DNA from: Candidatus Eisenbacteria bacterium
GTDB lineage: Bacteria; Eisenbacteria; RBG-16-71-46
Assembly (NCBI GenBank): GCA_013140805.1
Contig: JABFRW010000001.1
Location: forward strand, 1-35,813
Length of the DNA stretch: 35,813 bases
Direction: 5' to 3'
In this document: positions 1-8,367 of the stretch, one piece after another
Layout of the letters: every line of letters begins with the position of its first letter
How positions within the stretch are numbered: position 1 is the first letter of the stretch
Made by a program: the position numbers and the translations under genes
Notes under the pieces: generated by a model
Databases searched by the model: none
The model's input: only the letters and a program-made list of their open reading frames with translations
Told to the model about the DNA's origin: nothing

Positions 1-2
1 CG

Positions 3-938
3 GCCGGCCGCTCCGCGAGCGCCGACTCGGTGTTCGACGCGACCGAACACACGCTGCTGCAACACCTCGTGACCTCGAGCGGAGAGGCGCGAGCGCCCGA
101 GTTGTGGCTCGAACTGGCTGAGACGCGCCGCGCCCGTCACCCCGGCGATCCGGAGCCCGTGGCGGCGGCTTTAAGAGGCGCGATCGCCGAGCCTCATATC
201 GGTGCGCGGCGAGCCGCGATCCATCTCGAGCTGGCGCGTCTGGCCGCGCAGGATGGCCGACTCGACAGCGCACGCGTTCACGCGCGGCTCGCGTTCGACG
301 CGCCGAGCAGCTCGGTCTCATTCCAGGCGGCGCAACTCGAGGCGGAGCTGTGGGAGCGCGACGGACGACTCGACTCCGCTGCGGCGAGCTACACTCAGTG
401 GCTCGACGCGCGTCACGGCGTCGCCGGGGCACGACTCGACGCACAGCTCGCACGCGCGCTGCTACTCGAGCGCGAGGGCCGCTGGGAGCAGGCACGCCCC
501 GAGATCCATGCGCTGATCGGCGCCGACCCTTACGCACCGCGCTCGTTTCGCGCGATGCTGCGGCTGGTCGATCATCACCTGGAACTCGATGAGCACGGCC
601 TTGCGGTGATCGAGGGCGAGCGCGCGCTGCGCCGACTCGAACAGACCCTGTCGAGCGTGCGAGACGCCGACGCCCAGCGCCGGGCGCGCCGGACGCGCGC
701 GCTGATCCTCGAGTCGATCGGCCGCGACAGCGCCGCGACCTCGGCGTGGGCCGAGCTGTGGCGGCTCTACCCCGACCAGGCCGAGGGAGTGGAGGGAGCG
801 CTGCGGGGCGGCGACCTGGCGCTGGCGCGCTTGAAGGACCGGGCGCGAGCCGCCACCCTGTGGTCCGAGCTGGCACGACGCGGCAGTCGCGAGGACGATC
901 GCAGGCAGGCGATGACGCGCATCGCGGCGCTTCCCTAA
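3..938 (+). CDS. TPR-repeat protein, C-terminal part (PrsT-like by position)
   Basis: The reading frame is open back to base 3 with no stop, so the gene very likely begins upstream of the window; the first in-window start-like codon is a GTG at 30. The visible ~311 residues are almost entirely Ala/Leu/Arg-rich amphipathic helices in the helix-turn-helix spacing of tetratricopeptide repeats (for example ARLAAQDGRLDSARVHARLA and ALLLEREGRWEQARPEI). No catalytic motif is seen. It ends 15 bases before a PrsK-like kinase gene, in the same orientation. In proteobacterial PEP-CTERM/exosortase loci a TPR protein called PrsT sits beside prsK and prsR, so this may be its counterpart; that is inference from position, because TPR sequence alone is not diagnostic. 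It is probably a periplasmic or lipoprotein scaffold, but the signal region lies outside the window. Confidence 0.75.
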   Translation, partial: AGRSASADSVFDATEHTLLQHLVTSSGEARAPELWLELAETRRARHPGDPEPVAAALRGAIAEPHIGARRAAIHLELARLAAQDGRLDSARVHARLAFDAPSSSVSFQAAQLEAELWERDGRLDSAAASYTQWLDARHGVAGARLDAQLARALLLEREGRWEQARPEIHALIGADPYAPRSFRAMLRLVDHHLELDEHGLAVIEGERALRRLEQTLSSVRDADAQRRARRTRALILESIGRDSAATSAWAELWRLYPDQAEGVEGALRGGDLALARLKDRARAATLWSELARRGSREDDRRQAMTRIAALP

Positions 939-953
939 GGAGTCGCGAATCCC

Positions 954-3122
954 ATGAGTCCGTTGGCCCTTCCGATCCAGGATGCGATGGTCACCGCCAC
1001 CGCGGTGCTGTGCGCCCTGATCGGTGTGTTTGCGACCCTGCGACGCGGACACTGGCTCCAGACCCTGCTGTTCTCGGCCGCGTTCATGGTGGTGGCCGCC
1101 TACGAGGCGGCATTGCTCGGTGTGCTGCGCGCCGACACCAGCGCCGCGGCGCGCACCTGGGCGAGTTCGGTGCTCGGCATCTCGGCGCTCGCCTCGTGGC
1201 TGTGGCTGGGGCTCAGCGTGGTGCTGGCGCGCCCGCAGCCCATGCAGCAGCTGGTGCGCGCCTCCGCCTACCTGGCGCTCGCGCTTGCCGGCTGTGTCGC
1301 GATGTTCTTCCTCGCCGGCACTCCGTACGTGGTGCGCGAGATGGTCGGCGTCGGCGGCAACGCGGTGCTGGTGCTCGGCGACCTCGGCAAGGTCTACCTG
1401 ATCTACCTGGTGGTCGTGCTGGTCGCGATCGTGATGAATCTCGAGGGCACGCTGCGCTCGGCGCCCGCCAGCACCCAGCGTCGCCTGCGTGCGGTGATGG
1501 TCGCGCTGGTGCTCGGTGCGGTCGCCTCGCTGGTGGTGGTGGCGATGGGGCTGCTGAGCGACGGCATCCGCGTGGTGTGGTTGTCGGCCGCGGCGGCTCC
1601 CAAGTTCCTGGTCGGCTCGGTCACCGCGCTGGCGCTCGCGCGGCGGCGACTGTCCGACATGAGCGTGCCGGTGGCCCGACCGGTGATCTACTTCTCGTCG
1701 GTCTCGCTCACGATCGCCGGTGTCTTCCTGCTCGTGATGGCGGGGCTGTCCAAGCTGCTGCCGGCGCTGCCTCCGGAGTGGAAGCGCGGTGCGGTCCTGC
1801 TCCTGATGGTGGGTTTCGCGCTCGCGCTGGTGGTGTTTGCGCTGATCCCGCGTGCGAGCCGCGGCATCCGCCGCTTTATCGATCGGAATTTCTACTCGAA
1901 TCGTTTCGACTACCGGCGCGAGTGGGAGCGGGTGAGCCGTACGCTGGTCCCGTCGGCGCGTCCTCAGGATCTTTACCGGCAGGTCGAATCGCTGGCGAGT
2001 GCCGTGTTCGAGACCGAGCGCATCGTGATCCACCTGCGGGATCCTGTCAGCGGTGAGTACCGCTGTGTTTTCGCGAGCACGGGGCTGGCTCCGGAGCCGC
2101 TCGAGGAACCGCTCCGCCCCGACAATCCGCTGATCCAGCGGCTCGCCGGCGTACGCGAACCGCTGGTGTTCCGAGCCATCCGCGCCGATCTCGATCTGAT
2201 TCCCGCCGCGGCCGAGAATCGCGAGCTGGTGAAGGCGATCGGCGCCGAGCTGTGTGCACCGCTGTTCGCCGGCGACGATCGGGTCGGGTTGCTGTGGCTG
2301 TCCGAGAAGCGCATCGACGAGGACTATTCGGCTGAAGACGTCGAGTTCCTCGGCACCATGGCGCCTCAGCTCGGAGCGGCCCTGCGCTTCGCGCATCTCG
2401 CCGGCGAGCTGGCGGAGACTCGCCAGTTCGAATCCATGCACCGGTTGTCGAGCTACGTGCTGCACGACATCAAGAACCAGGTCTCGGGGCTCTCGCTGAT
2501 GCTCGGCAACGCTCGCCGGCACATCAGCGATCCGGAATTTCAGCGCGACGCGATGCGGGTCGTCGAGCGCACGGTCGGCAACCTGAAGGAGCTGATGACG
2601 CAGATGTCGGCGGTGTCGCGCCCGGTACGGCTGCGACCCGTCGAGAGCCCGGTGCACGCGCTGTTTGCGAGTGCCGCCCAGGCGGCCGGAATGGCGGAGG
2701 GAACGCACGCCGGCATCACGTTCCGCATCGAGTGCGACTCCGAGCTGTGTGCGATGCTGGACACCGAACAGATGGCGCGGGTGCTCACGAATTTGCTCGT
2801 CAATGCGCGCGAAGCACTGGAGGGACCCGGTGTGATCACGCTCGAAGCCGTGCACTCCGTGAAGTCCACCAACGGCGAGCTGCTGCTTCAGGTGCACGAC
2901 GACGGCCGTGGCATGACCGACGAATTCGTGCGAAATTCGCTGTTCCGTCCGTTCTCGACCACCAAGTCGGCGGGGCTCGGCATCGGACTCGCGCACAGCA
3001 AGAGCATTGTCGAAGCGCACGGCGGCACCATCGTGGTGCGCAGTGCGCCGGGACGCGGAACGACGTTCGAAGTCCGGGTCCCGCGCGTCGCGGCGGCCCG
3101 CGTGCTCGGAGGTGAGGCATGA
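954..3122 (+). CDS. prsK: PrsK-like membrane sensor histidine kinase
   Basis: 722 aa. Residues ~10-300 hold about eight to nine hydrophobic segments. A GAF-like region follows (~335-480, including LCAPLFAGDDRVGLLWLSEK), then the dimerisation/phosphoacceptor helix with H504 in LHDIKNQVSGLSLML. The ATPase domain shows an N-box (N613 in NLLVNAREA), DDGRGM (649-654), FRPFSTTK and the GLGIGLA glycine loop. This layout, especially the HD(I/L)KN phosphoacceptor motif after a multi-TM region and GAF, fits the PrsK kinases of XrtA/PEP-CTERM systems. The start is ATG 954 with AAGGAG 10 bases upstream. The stop overlaps the regulator start (ATGA), so the pair is translationally coupled. It should autophosphorylate at the inner membrane and signal to the PrsR-like partner. 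The signal is unknown, and no exosortase or polysaccharide gene lies in this window. Confidence 0.85.
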   Translation: MSPLALPIQDAMVTATAVLCALIGVFATLRRGHWLQTLLFSAAFMVVAAYEAALLGVLRADTSAAARTWASSVLGISALASWLWLGLSVVLARPQPMQQLVRASAYLALALAGCVAMFFLAGTPYVVREMVGVGGNAVLVLGDLGKVYLIYLVVVLVAIVMNLEGTLRSAPASTQRRLRAVMVALVLGAVASLVVVAMGLLSDGIRVVWLSAAAAPKFLVGSVTALALARRRLSDMSVPVARPVIYFSSVSLTIAGVFLLVMAGLSKLLPALPPEWKRGAVLLLMVGFALALVVFALIPRASRGIRRFIDRNFYSNRFDYRREWERVSRTLVPSARPQDLYRQVESLASAVFETERIVIHLRDPVSGEYRCVFASTGLAPEPLEEPLRPDNPLIQRLAGVREPLVFRAIRADLDLIPAAAENRELVKAIGAELCAPLFAGDDRVGLLWLSEKRIDEDYSAEDVEFLGTMAPQLGAALRFAHLAGELAETRQFESMHRLSSYVLHDIKNQVSGLSLMLGNARRHISDPEFQRDAMRVVERTVGNLKELMTQMSAVSRPVRLRPVESPVHALFASAAQAAGMAEGTHAGITFRIECDSELCAMLDTEQMARVLTNLLVNAREALEGPGVITLEAVHSVKSTNGELLLQVHDDGRGMTDEFVRNSLFRPFSTTKSAGLGIGLAHSKSIVEAHGGTIVVRSAPGRGTTFEVRVPRVAAARVLGGEA

Positions 3123-4534
3123 CCGAACGCGCCCGCATCCTGATCGTCGAAGACGAGGAGACGATCCGGAATCAGCTGCGCTGGGGACTCTCCGAGGAGT
3201 ACGAGGTGTTCACGGCCGCGAGTGCAGACGAGGCGCGCCGCGCGCTGCGTGATTCGAAGCCGAGTCTCGTCACGCTCGACGTCACGCTCACCGCCCGCGG
3301 CACCGGCGCCGAGGATGGCATGGTGCTGCTGTCCGAGATCGTCGAGCGGCATCCCCTCACCAAGGTCATCATGGTGACCGGCAACGCCAATCGCGAGAAC
3401 GCGCTGCTCGCGATCGAGCGCGGTGCCGTCGATTGGTACGCCAAGCCGATCGAGCTGGACGAGCTGCGGGTGATCCTGCGGCGCGCCCTGCACGTCCAGC
3501 AGCTCGAGGCCGAGCGCGGACTACCGGCCGGAGGCGCGCGCCGCCGCTATCACCGCCTGGTCGGCGAGTCCGACCCGATGAAGAAGGTGTTCTCGCTCGT
3601 CCAGCGGGTGGCCGGAACCGACGCGACCGTCCTGGTGCTGGGGGAGAACGGCACCGGCAAGGAACTGGTGGCGCACGCGATCCACGAGGCGAGCCCGCGG
3701 CGCGACCGTCCGTTCATCCCGATCAACTGCGGTGCGATCCCCGAGAGCCTGATGGAGAGCGAGCTGTTCGGACACGAGCGCGGCGCATTCACCGACGCGC
3801 ATCGCATGCGCGAGGGCAAGATCGAGCTGGCCGAGGGTGGCACGCTGTTCCTCGACGAGATCGGGGAGGTGCCGGTTCACCTGCAGGTCAAGCTGCTGCG
3901 CTTCCTGCAGGAACGCGTGGTCGAGCGCATCGGCGGTCGCGAGCAGCGTCGCGTGGACGTGCGTGTCGTGGCGGCGACGAATCGCGACCTCAAACACGCG
4001 CTCGCGATCGGCACGTTCCGCGAGGATCTCTACTACCGGTTGAGCGTGGTCACGATCCAGGTGCCGCCGCTGCGCGAGCGGGGCGAGGACGTGCGGCGCC
4101 TGGCGGAGTTCTTCCTCGAGGAATTCGCGCGCTCCCACAAACGCAAGGTGCGAGGCTTCACGCAGTCGGCGCTGCGCTCGATGCTGACGCACGCGTGGCC
4201 GGGCAACGTGCGCGAGCTCGAGAATCGCGTGCAGCGGGGCGTGATCCTGGCGCGCGACGCCTACCTGCGTCCCGAGGATCTCGAGCTCGACGAAGTCGAC
4301 GCTGCGTCCGAGCCCTCGCTGCCGCTTCAGCAGACGCGAGACGAGGCCGAGCGCGGCGCGCTGATCGAAGCCCTCACGCGCAATGCCGGCAACATCACGC
4401 GCGCGGCGCGCGAACTGGACGTGAGCCGGCCGACGCTCCACGACCTGCTGAAGAAGCACACGCTCGATGCCGGTCGCTTCCGCCGCGCGGACGCGTCGGA
4501 TGGCGGCGAGGCCGACGAGCCGGACGCCTCATGA
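3119..4534 (+). CDS. prsR: PrsR-like sigma-54-dependent response regulator
   Basis: 471 aa NtrC-type regulator. The receiver domain (1-125) has acidic residues E11/D12, phosphoacceptor D54 (VTLDVTL), the MVTGN segment and K109. The AAA+ domain (~145-375) has Walker A GENGTGKE (175-182), the sigma-54 contact loop GAFTDA (222-227), Walker B GGTLFLDEIGE (240-250) and the AWPGNVRELENR sensor region. A Fis-type helix-turn-helix lies at ~420-447 (NAGNITRAARELDVSRPTLHDLL). The receiver features (TLDVTL, MVTGNANRENAL, DWYAKPIELD) resemble PrsR of PEP-CTERM loci. When phosphorylated it should remodel sigma-54 polymerase. I found no convincing -24/-12 promoter in the window, so its targets are probably elsewhere, perhaps exopolysaccharide genes. 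The start overlaps the prsK stop by four bases. The charged tail after residue ~455 is low-complexity. Confidence 0.88.
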   Translation: MTERARILIVEDEETIRNQLRWGLSEEYEVFTAASADEARRALRDSKPSLVTLDVTLTARGTGAEDGMVLLSEIVERHPLTKVIMVTGNANRENALLAIERGAVDWYAKPIELDELRVILRRALHVQQLEAERGLPAGGARRRYHRLVGESDPMKKVFSLVQRVAGTDATVLVLGENGTGKELVAHAIHEASPRRDRPFIPINCGAIPESLMESELFGHERGAFTDAHRMREGKIELAEGGTLFLDEIGEVPVHLQVKLLRFLQERVVERIGGREQRRVDVRVVAATNRDLKHALAIGTFREDLYYRLSVVTIQVPPLRERGEDVRRLAEFFLEEFARSHKRKVRGFTQSALRSMLTHAWPGNVRELENRVQRGVILARDAYLRPEDLELDEVDAASEPSLPLQQTRDEAERGALIEALTRNAGNITRAARELDVSRPTLHDLLKKHTLDAGRFRRADASDGGEADEPDAS

Positions 4535-4547
4535 GCCGACGGCTCAT
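4531..4547. repeat. Perfect 8-bp inverted repeat over the prsR stop codon
   Basis: ATGAGCCG-A-CGGCTCAT is a perfect palindrome with a single central base, placed exactly on the prsR stop. It could be an operator half-site pair, or a small cruciform or hairpin affecting readthrough into the next gene. A one-base loop disfavours an RNA hairpin unless the inner pairs open. No function is demonstrated. Confidence 0.5.
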
Positions 4548-4587
4548 CGACCTGCGCGCCGTGGGCGCGTCGGAGGGACGGGCATGA
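4531..4587 (+). CDS. Possible 18-residue coupling ORF between prsR and the kinase gene
   Basis: This is a short frame (MSRRLIDLRAVGASEGRA). Its ATG overlaps the prsR stop as ATGA, and its own TGA overlaps the ATG of the deoxynucleoside kinase gene, again as ATGA. The tiny frame therefore bridges two genes through two four-base overlaps. The Shine-Dalgarno of the downstream gene lies inside it. Its first 17 bases form a perfect inverted repeat. It could be a coupling device rather than a functional peptide, or a chance frame in a 50-base gap. There is no protein-level evidence. Confidence 0.25.
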   Translation: MSRRLIDLRAVGASEGRA

Positions 4588-5231
4588 CTCCCGGATACTT
4601 TCTCGCGATCGCCGGCAACATCGGCGCCGGAAAGACCGAGCTGACCACGCGACTGAGTCAGGAACTCGGGTGGCTCGCCTACTACGAGCCGGTGATCCAG
4701 AACCCGTACCTCGATCCGTTCTACGCCGACATGCCGCGCTGGAGCTTTCACCTGCAGATCTACTTCCTCAGCGAACGCTACAAGGCGCAGGTCGAGATCT
4801 CGAAGAGCTCGCTGCCGTTCATCCAGGATCGCACCATCTACGAGGATGCGGAGATCTTCGCGCGCACGCTGCGTGAACAGGGCTCGATGACCGAGGTCGA
4901 CTATCAGAACTACAGCGCCCTGTTCGAGGTGCTGACGAGCCACCTGCGGCCGCCCGACCTGATCGTGTACCTGCAGGCGAGGCCGGCGACGCTCATGGAG
5001 CGGATCGCCAGGCGCGGCCGCCCGAGCGAGCAGGGCATCGGCATCGACTACATCCAGCGTCTCAATCTCGCCTATGACGGCTGGATGGAGCGCGCACGCG
5101 TGAACCACGAGGTGCTCACGATCGACACCGATGCGGTGGCGTTGCAAGGCGACTCGCCCGCATTTCGCTCGCTGGTCGACGACCTCAAGCAGCGCTATCC
5201 GCGCCAGGCCGAGCTGGACCTGCCGGGTTAG
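4584..5231 (+). CDS. Deoxynucleoside kinase (dNK/dGK-dAK family)
   Basis: 215 aa from ATG 4584, preceded by GGAGGGAC. The P-loop GNIGAGKT is at residues 11-18, followed by the substrate-site glutamate E36 (YEPV), Q58 in a FHLQIYFL helix, and the D82-R83 pair (FIQDRTIYEDAEIF) that replaces the ERS/DRS motif. A lid segment rich in arginine (RIARRGRPSEQ) comes next. These are the hallmarks of the deoxyadenosine/deoxyguanosine kinase family, which phosphorylates salvaged deoxynucleosides in the cytoplasm with ATP. Which base it prefers cannot be told from sequence. It follows the two-component pair through the tiny coupled frame. Its TAG stop interlocks with the TAA of convergent ileS (shared bases 5229-5230), so no space for a terminator remains between the two genes. 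Confidence 0.88.
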   Translation: MTPGYFLAIAGNIGAGKTELTTRLSQELGWLAYYEPVIQNPYLDPFYADMPRWSFHLQIYFLSERYKAQVEISKSSLPFIQDRTIYEDAEIFARTLREQGSMTEVDYQNYSALFEVLTSHLRPPDLIVYLQARPATLMERIARRGRPSEQGIGIDYIQRLNLAYDGWMERARVNHEVLTIDTDAVALQGDSPAFRSLVDDLKQRYPRQAELDLPG

Positions 5232-8023
5232 CTGCGCGCGGCGAGGACCCGGTTGCAGCGACTGCACAGCGCCGCCTGACCGGGCGTGTCATCGACGTCC
5301 GGACGATGGGTCCAGCAGCGTTCACAGCGCGGCAGCGAGGTCTTTTGCACTTCGACTCTCACGTCGGTCGCGTCGAGGTCCTCGATCAGTTCCGCACGCG
5401 CCACGAGCAGGAAGCCGAGCAATTCGCCCCCGAGTTGCGCGAGTCGTGCGATCGTCGGTGGTGCGGCGGTGAGCGTGACCTCGGCTTCTTGAGTGGTCGC
5501 GAGCGTCTTGGCGGCACGCAGCGGCTCGATCGCGGCGTTCACGATTCCGCGGATCTCGAGCAGAAACGCCCAGTCGTCACCCGCGGGTCCTTCGTGGACG
5601 GCCTCGCGTGTGTGTTCGGGCCACTCACTCAGATGGACGCTTTCGCATGTCGCGACCAGCCCCGGGTGGCTCTGCCAGACTTCCTCGGCGGTGAACACCA
5701 GGATCGGTGAGGCCGCGACCGCGAGGTCATGCAATGCGCGCCACAGCACGGTCTGCGCCGAACGGCGGGCGGGATCGTCGGCCGCCAGCGTGTAGAGCCG
5801 ATTCTTCGCAACGTCCAGGAAGACCGCCGAGAGATCGACGGTGCAGACGTCCAGCAGCGCGTCGGTCACGCGATGGAACAGGAAGTTCCGATAGTCCTCG
5901 CGCATCCGCTCGAGTCGCGCCGCGAGGTGACTCGCGAACGCTCGATCGACCGGAGTCAGGCGCGCGAAAGGCACGGCATGCTCGGGACGGAAGTCGTCGA
6001 GATTCCCGAGCAGGAAGCGGAACGTGTTGCGCACCTTCCGATAGGCGTCGGCGACGCGCTGCAGGATCTCGTCGCCGACTCGCACGTCGTTGCGCCAGTC
6101 GGTCGCCAGCGCCCACCACCTCACGATGTCGGCACCGTAGCGCACGATGATCGAGTCGGGCGCGATCACGTTGCCGAGCGACTTGTGCATCGCACGGCCG
6201 TCACGATCCAGCACCCAGCCATGGGTGAGCACGTCGGTGTAGGGCGCATGACCCGTGAGTCCGACGCCGACCATCAGCGACGAGTTGAACCAGCCGCGGT
6301 GCTGGTCGGGACCCTCGAAGTAGACGATGCGACCGGCCTCGCGCACAGCGCGCTGCCACGCTTCGCCGAATTCCGGATGCGTGACCTGAATGGCTCGGTG
6401 CGTCGAGCCGGAGTCGAACCACACGTCGAGGATGTCCGTTTCCTTGCGGAACGGCCCGGCCGCCTCGCATTGCGGGCAACGGAAACCGCTCGGCAGGAAC
6501 GCCTCGACCGGCTGCTCGAACCACGCATCCGAGCCGTGCTCGCGCGTCAGCTCGGCGGCGCGCTTCATGACGCGAGGCTCGAGGAGGGCGGCGTTGCAGC
6601 TCTCGCAATAGAGGGCGGGAATGCCGACCCCCCACGAGCGCTGGCGTGACAGGCACCAGTCGGGGCGCAGCCGCACGGCATCGCGAATGCGATTGCGCGC
6701 GCCCTCGGGCTCCCATTTCACGCGCTCGACCTCCGTCATCGCGCGTTCGCGGTGATCGTGATGGTCGATCATCATGAACCACTGACGGGTGGCGCGGAAG
6801 ATCACCGGCCGTCGGCAGCGCCAGCAATGCGGGTAGCTGTGCGTGAGTGTTCCGCTCGCCAGCAGCCGCCCGCGCTCGCCGAGCCATGTGATCACGTCGG
6901 CATCGACGTCGAGCACGCTGCGACCTACGAAGGGCTCTGCGCCGAGCTCGAAGCGGCCCGCATCGTCGACCGGATTCACGACTCCGAGTCCCTCGCGCAA
7001 TCCGACCGCGAAGTCTTCTTTGCCGTGCCCGGGTGCGGTGTGAACGAGCCCGGTGCCGTCCTGCATGCTGACGAACGGAGTGCCGTCGACGACTCGCGAC
7101 GCATTGCCCCACGGCGCCTCGAACAGCACCCCGAGCAGCTCACGCCCCGCGACACGCCGCACCTCGGGCAGCGCGCTGCCGAGCACCTTCTCGACCGCCT
7201 CGAGGCGCGGTGCCGCGATCAGCAGGTGGCGGTCTCCGTGGCGCACCACGACGTACGGGGCCTCGGGATCCACCATGAGGCCCAGATTCGCAGGCAGCGT
7301 CCAGGGCGTGGTGGTCCAGGCGACGGCCTCGACCGCGGGCGAGAGTCCGGCGAAGACGCCCTGGGCGTCTTCACGAAGCGGGAAGGCGACGTGAATCGAC
7401 GGCGACGGAATGTCCTGATACTCGATCTCGGCTTCGGCCAGCGCCGTGCGATCGGTCGGGCACCAGTGGATCGAGCGCATGCCGCGTTGCACGAAGCCGG
7501 CTTCGGCGAGACCCGCGAAGGTGCGGACGATTTCGGCTTCGAACGCATGCTCCATCGTCAGGTAGGGTTTGCTCCATTCCCCCCAGATTCCGAGGCGTTC
7601 GAATTCCGCACGCTGGACGGCGACCCACTCGGCCGCGTACTCGCGGCAGCGGCGGCGCAACTCGATTCGGTCGGGCTGGAGCTTCTTCTCTCGGAACTCC
7701 TTCGTGACCTGAATTTCGATCGGCATGCCGTGATTGTCCCAGCCCGGCACGTACGGAGAGTCGAATCCGAGCAGCGAACTGCTGCGAACCACGGCGTCCT
7801 TCCACACCTTGTTCGAAGCGGTACCCATGTGGATGTGAGCGTTCGAGTACGGCGGACCATCGTGCAGGATCAGGAGCGGACGCCCGCGCTTCTGCTCACG
7901 CAGTCGCTGATACTCGCCGCGCTCGGCCCACCAGCGCAGCCGCTCCGGCTCACGGCCCGGCAGGTCCGCCTTCATCGGGAAGTCGGTTCGCGGCAGGTTC
8001 AGCGTGTCGCGGTAGCCAGCCAT
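5228..8023 (-). CDS. ileS: Isoleucyl-tRNA synthetase
   Basis: 931 aa class I synthetase charging tRNA-Ile. The start is ATG 8023 with GGGAGG 7 bases upstream; the frame stays open further upstream, but only through the T-box leader. The HIGH-type ATP motif is HIHMGTA (63-69). The CP1 editing domain carries WTTTPWTLPAN (236-246) and HTAPGHGKEDF (328-338, with D337). The KMSKS-type loop is AMHKS (611-615). Cysteine pairs at 483/486 and 516/519, and the C-terminal zinc finger C900-x2-C903 with C920-x2-C923, fit bacterial IleRS. Length and domain order are normal. Transcription is predicted to be controlled by the upstream T-box responding to uncharged tRNA-Ile. The 3' end overlaps the convergent deoxynucleoside kinase stop. 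Confidence 0.97.
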   Translation of the reverse strand: MAGYRDTLNLPRTDFPMKADLPGREPERLRWWAERGEYQRLREQKRGRPLLILHDGPPYSNAHIHMGTASNKVWKDAVVRSSSLLGFDSPYVPGWDNHGMPIEIQVTKEFREKKLQPDRIELRRRCREYAAEWVAVQRAEFERLGIWGEWSKPYLTMEHAFEAEIVRTFAGLAEAGFVQRGMRSIHWCPTDRTALAEAEIEYQDIPSPSIHVAFPLREDAQGVFAGLSPAVEAVAWTTTPWTLPANLGLMVDPEAPYVVVRHGDRHLLIAAPRLEAVEKVLGSALPEVRRVAGRELLGVLFEAPWGNASRVVDGTPFVSMQDGTGLVHTAPGHGKEDFAVGLREGLGVVNPVDDAGRFELGAEPFVGRSVLDVDADVITWLGERGRLLASGTLTHSYPHCWRCRRPVIFRATRQWFMMIDHHDHRERAMTEVERVKWEPEGARNRIRDAVRLRPDWCLSRQRSWGVGIPALYCESCNAALLEPRVMKRAAELTREHGSDAWFEQPVEAFLPSGFRCPQCEAAGPFRKETDILDVWFDSGSTHRAIQVTHPEFGEAWQRAVREAGRIVYFEGPDQHRGWFNSSLMVGVGLTGHAPYTDVLTHGWVLDRDGRAMHKSLGNVIAPDSIIVRYGADIVRWWALATDWRNDVRVGDEILQRVADAYRKVRNTFRFLLGNLDDFRPEHAVPFARLTPVDRAFASHLAARLERMREDYRNFLFHRVTDALLDVCTVDLSAVFLDVAKNRLYTLAADDPARRSAQTVLWRALHDLAVAASPILVFTAEEVWQSHPGLVATCESVHLSEWPEHTREAVHEGPAGDDWAFLLEIRGIVNAAIEPLRAAKTLATTQEAEVTLTAAPPTIARLAQLGGELLGFLLVARAELIEDLDATDVRVEVQKTSLPRCERCWTHRPDVDDTPGQAALCSRCNRVLAARS

Positions 8024-8038
8024 GCATGCCTCCCAAAG

Positions 8039-8074
8039 AAAAACGCCCCCACGGTCGAGAACGACCGTCGGGGC
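8039..8074 (-). terminator. Intrinsic terminator of the ileS T-box
   Basis: The minus strand reads GCCCCGACGGTCG-TTCT-CGACCGTGGGGGC, a 13-position stem with a single G-G mismatch and a four-base loop, followed by GTTTTT. It begins shortly after the T-box core, so it is mutually exclusive with the antiterminator, as in tRNA-sensing attenuators. Confidence 0.88.
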
Positions 8075-8317
8075 GAATCGAGTTCGCGGTACCACCCGAC
8101 TTCACGGCGTCCTCTCGGAGCACCGCCTCATGGGCGAGCCGTGTGGCCCCGCCCTGCCCGCTCTCGGGGGGCACCCGTCCGCACTTGCTCACCCGGTTTC
8201 GAGGCGTGAGTTCGGTGCGGCGGCTCCGGGGTGATCTTCGCGGTGTCCGGTGGCGCCGGGCTCTCACCGCCCCCGGCTCGCTGTGGCGCGGACACCGTTA
8301 CTGTCCCCATCTCAGCC
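8039..8317 (-). promoter_or_regulatory. T-box riboswitch (Ile, AUC specifier) controlling ileS
   Basis: Reading the minus strand, the T-box core GGGTGGTACCGCG lies at 8097-8085, immediately before a terminator and the ileS ribosome site. Stem I can be folded: GGCT (8317-8314) with AGCC (8225-8222), GGGG with CCCC, and an upper helix GGTGTCC/GGACACC capped by a GAGCC...GGTGAGAGCC distal region like the conserved AG-bulge/GNUG loop. Between the lower and upper helices, AGTA on one side faces GAA on the other (the loop-E pattern). The codon ATC (8235-8233, followed by A) sits in the specifier position, matching isoleucine. The layout is the classic transcriptional type: uncharged tRNA-Ile would stabilise the antiterminator and allow ileS transcription. 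Confidence 0.9.
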
Positions 8318-8338
8318 TTGGAATTGCTGTCGCGCGGC

Positions 8339-8367
8339 ACGCTGTCACGGCGCGCCGCTCGCGTCAA
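8339..8367 (-). promoter_or_regulatory. Candidate ileS promoter
   Basis: The minus strand has TTGACG (8367-8362), a 17-base spacer and CAGCGT (8344-8339), placing the start about 8332, some 15 bases before stem I of the T-box. The -35 box overlaps the stop codon of the upstream M23 peptidase gene. The -10 is weak against TATAAT but resembles the TAGCGT boxes at 12503 and 28918. Confidence 0.5.

Noticed and set aside
462-3020. 852-codon open frame on the minus strand
   Set aside because: It is antisense to the kinase gene, rich in His/Arg/Gln as expected for a reverse-frame shadow of high-GC coding DNA, and has no domain.
6752-8209. 485-codon plus-strand frame opposite ileS
   Set aside because: Shadow of ileS, running on through its T-box leader; the composition is not protein-like.
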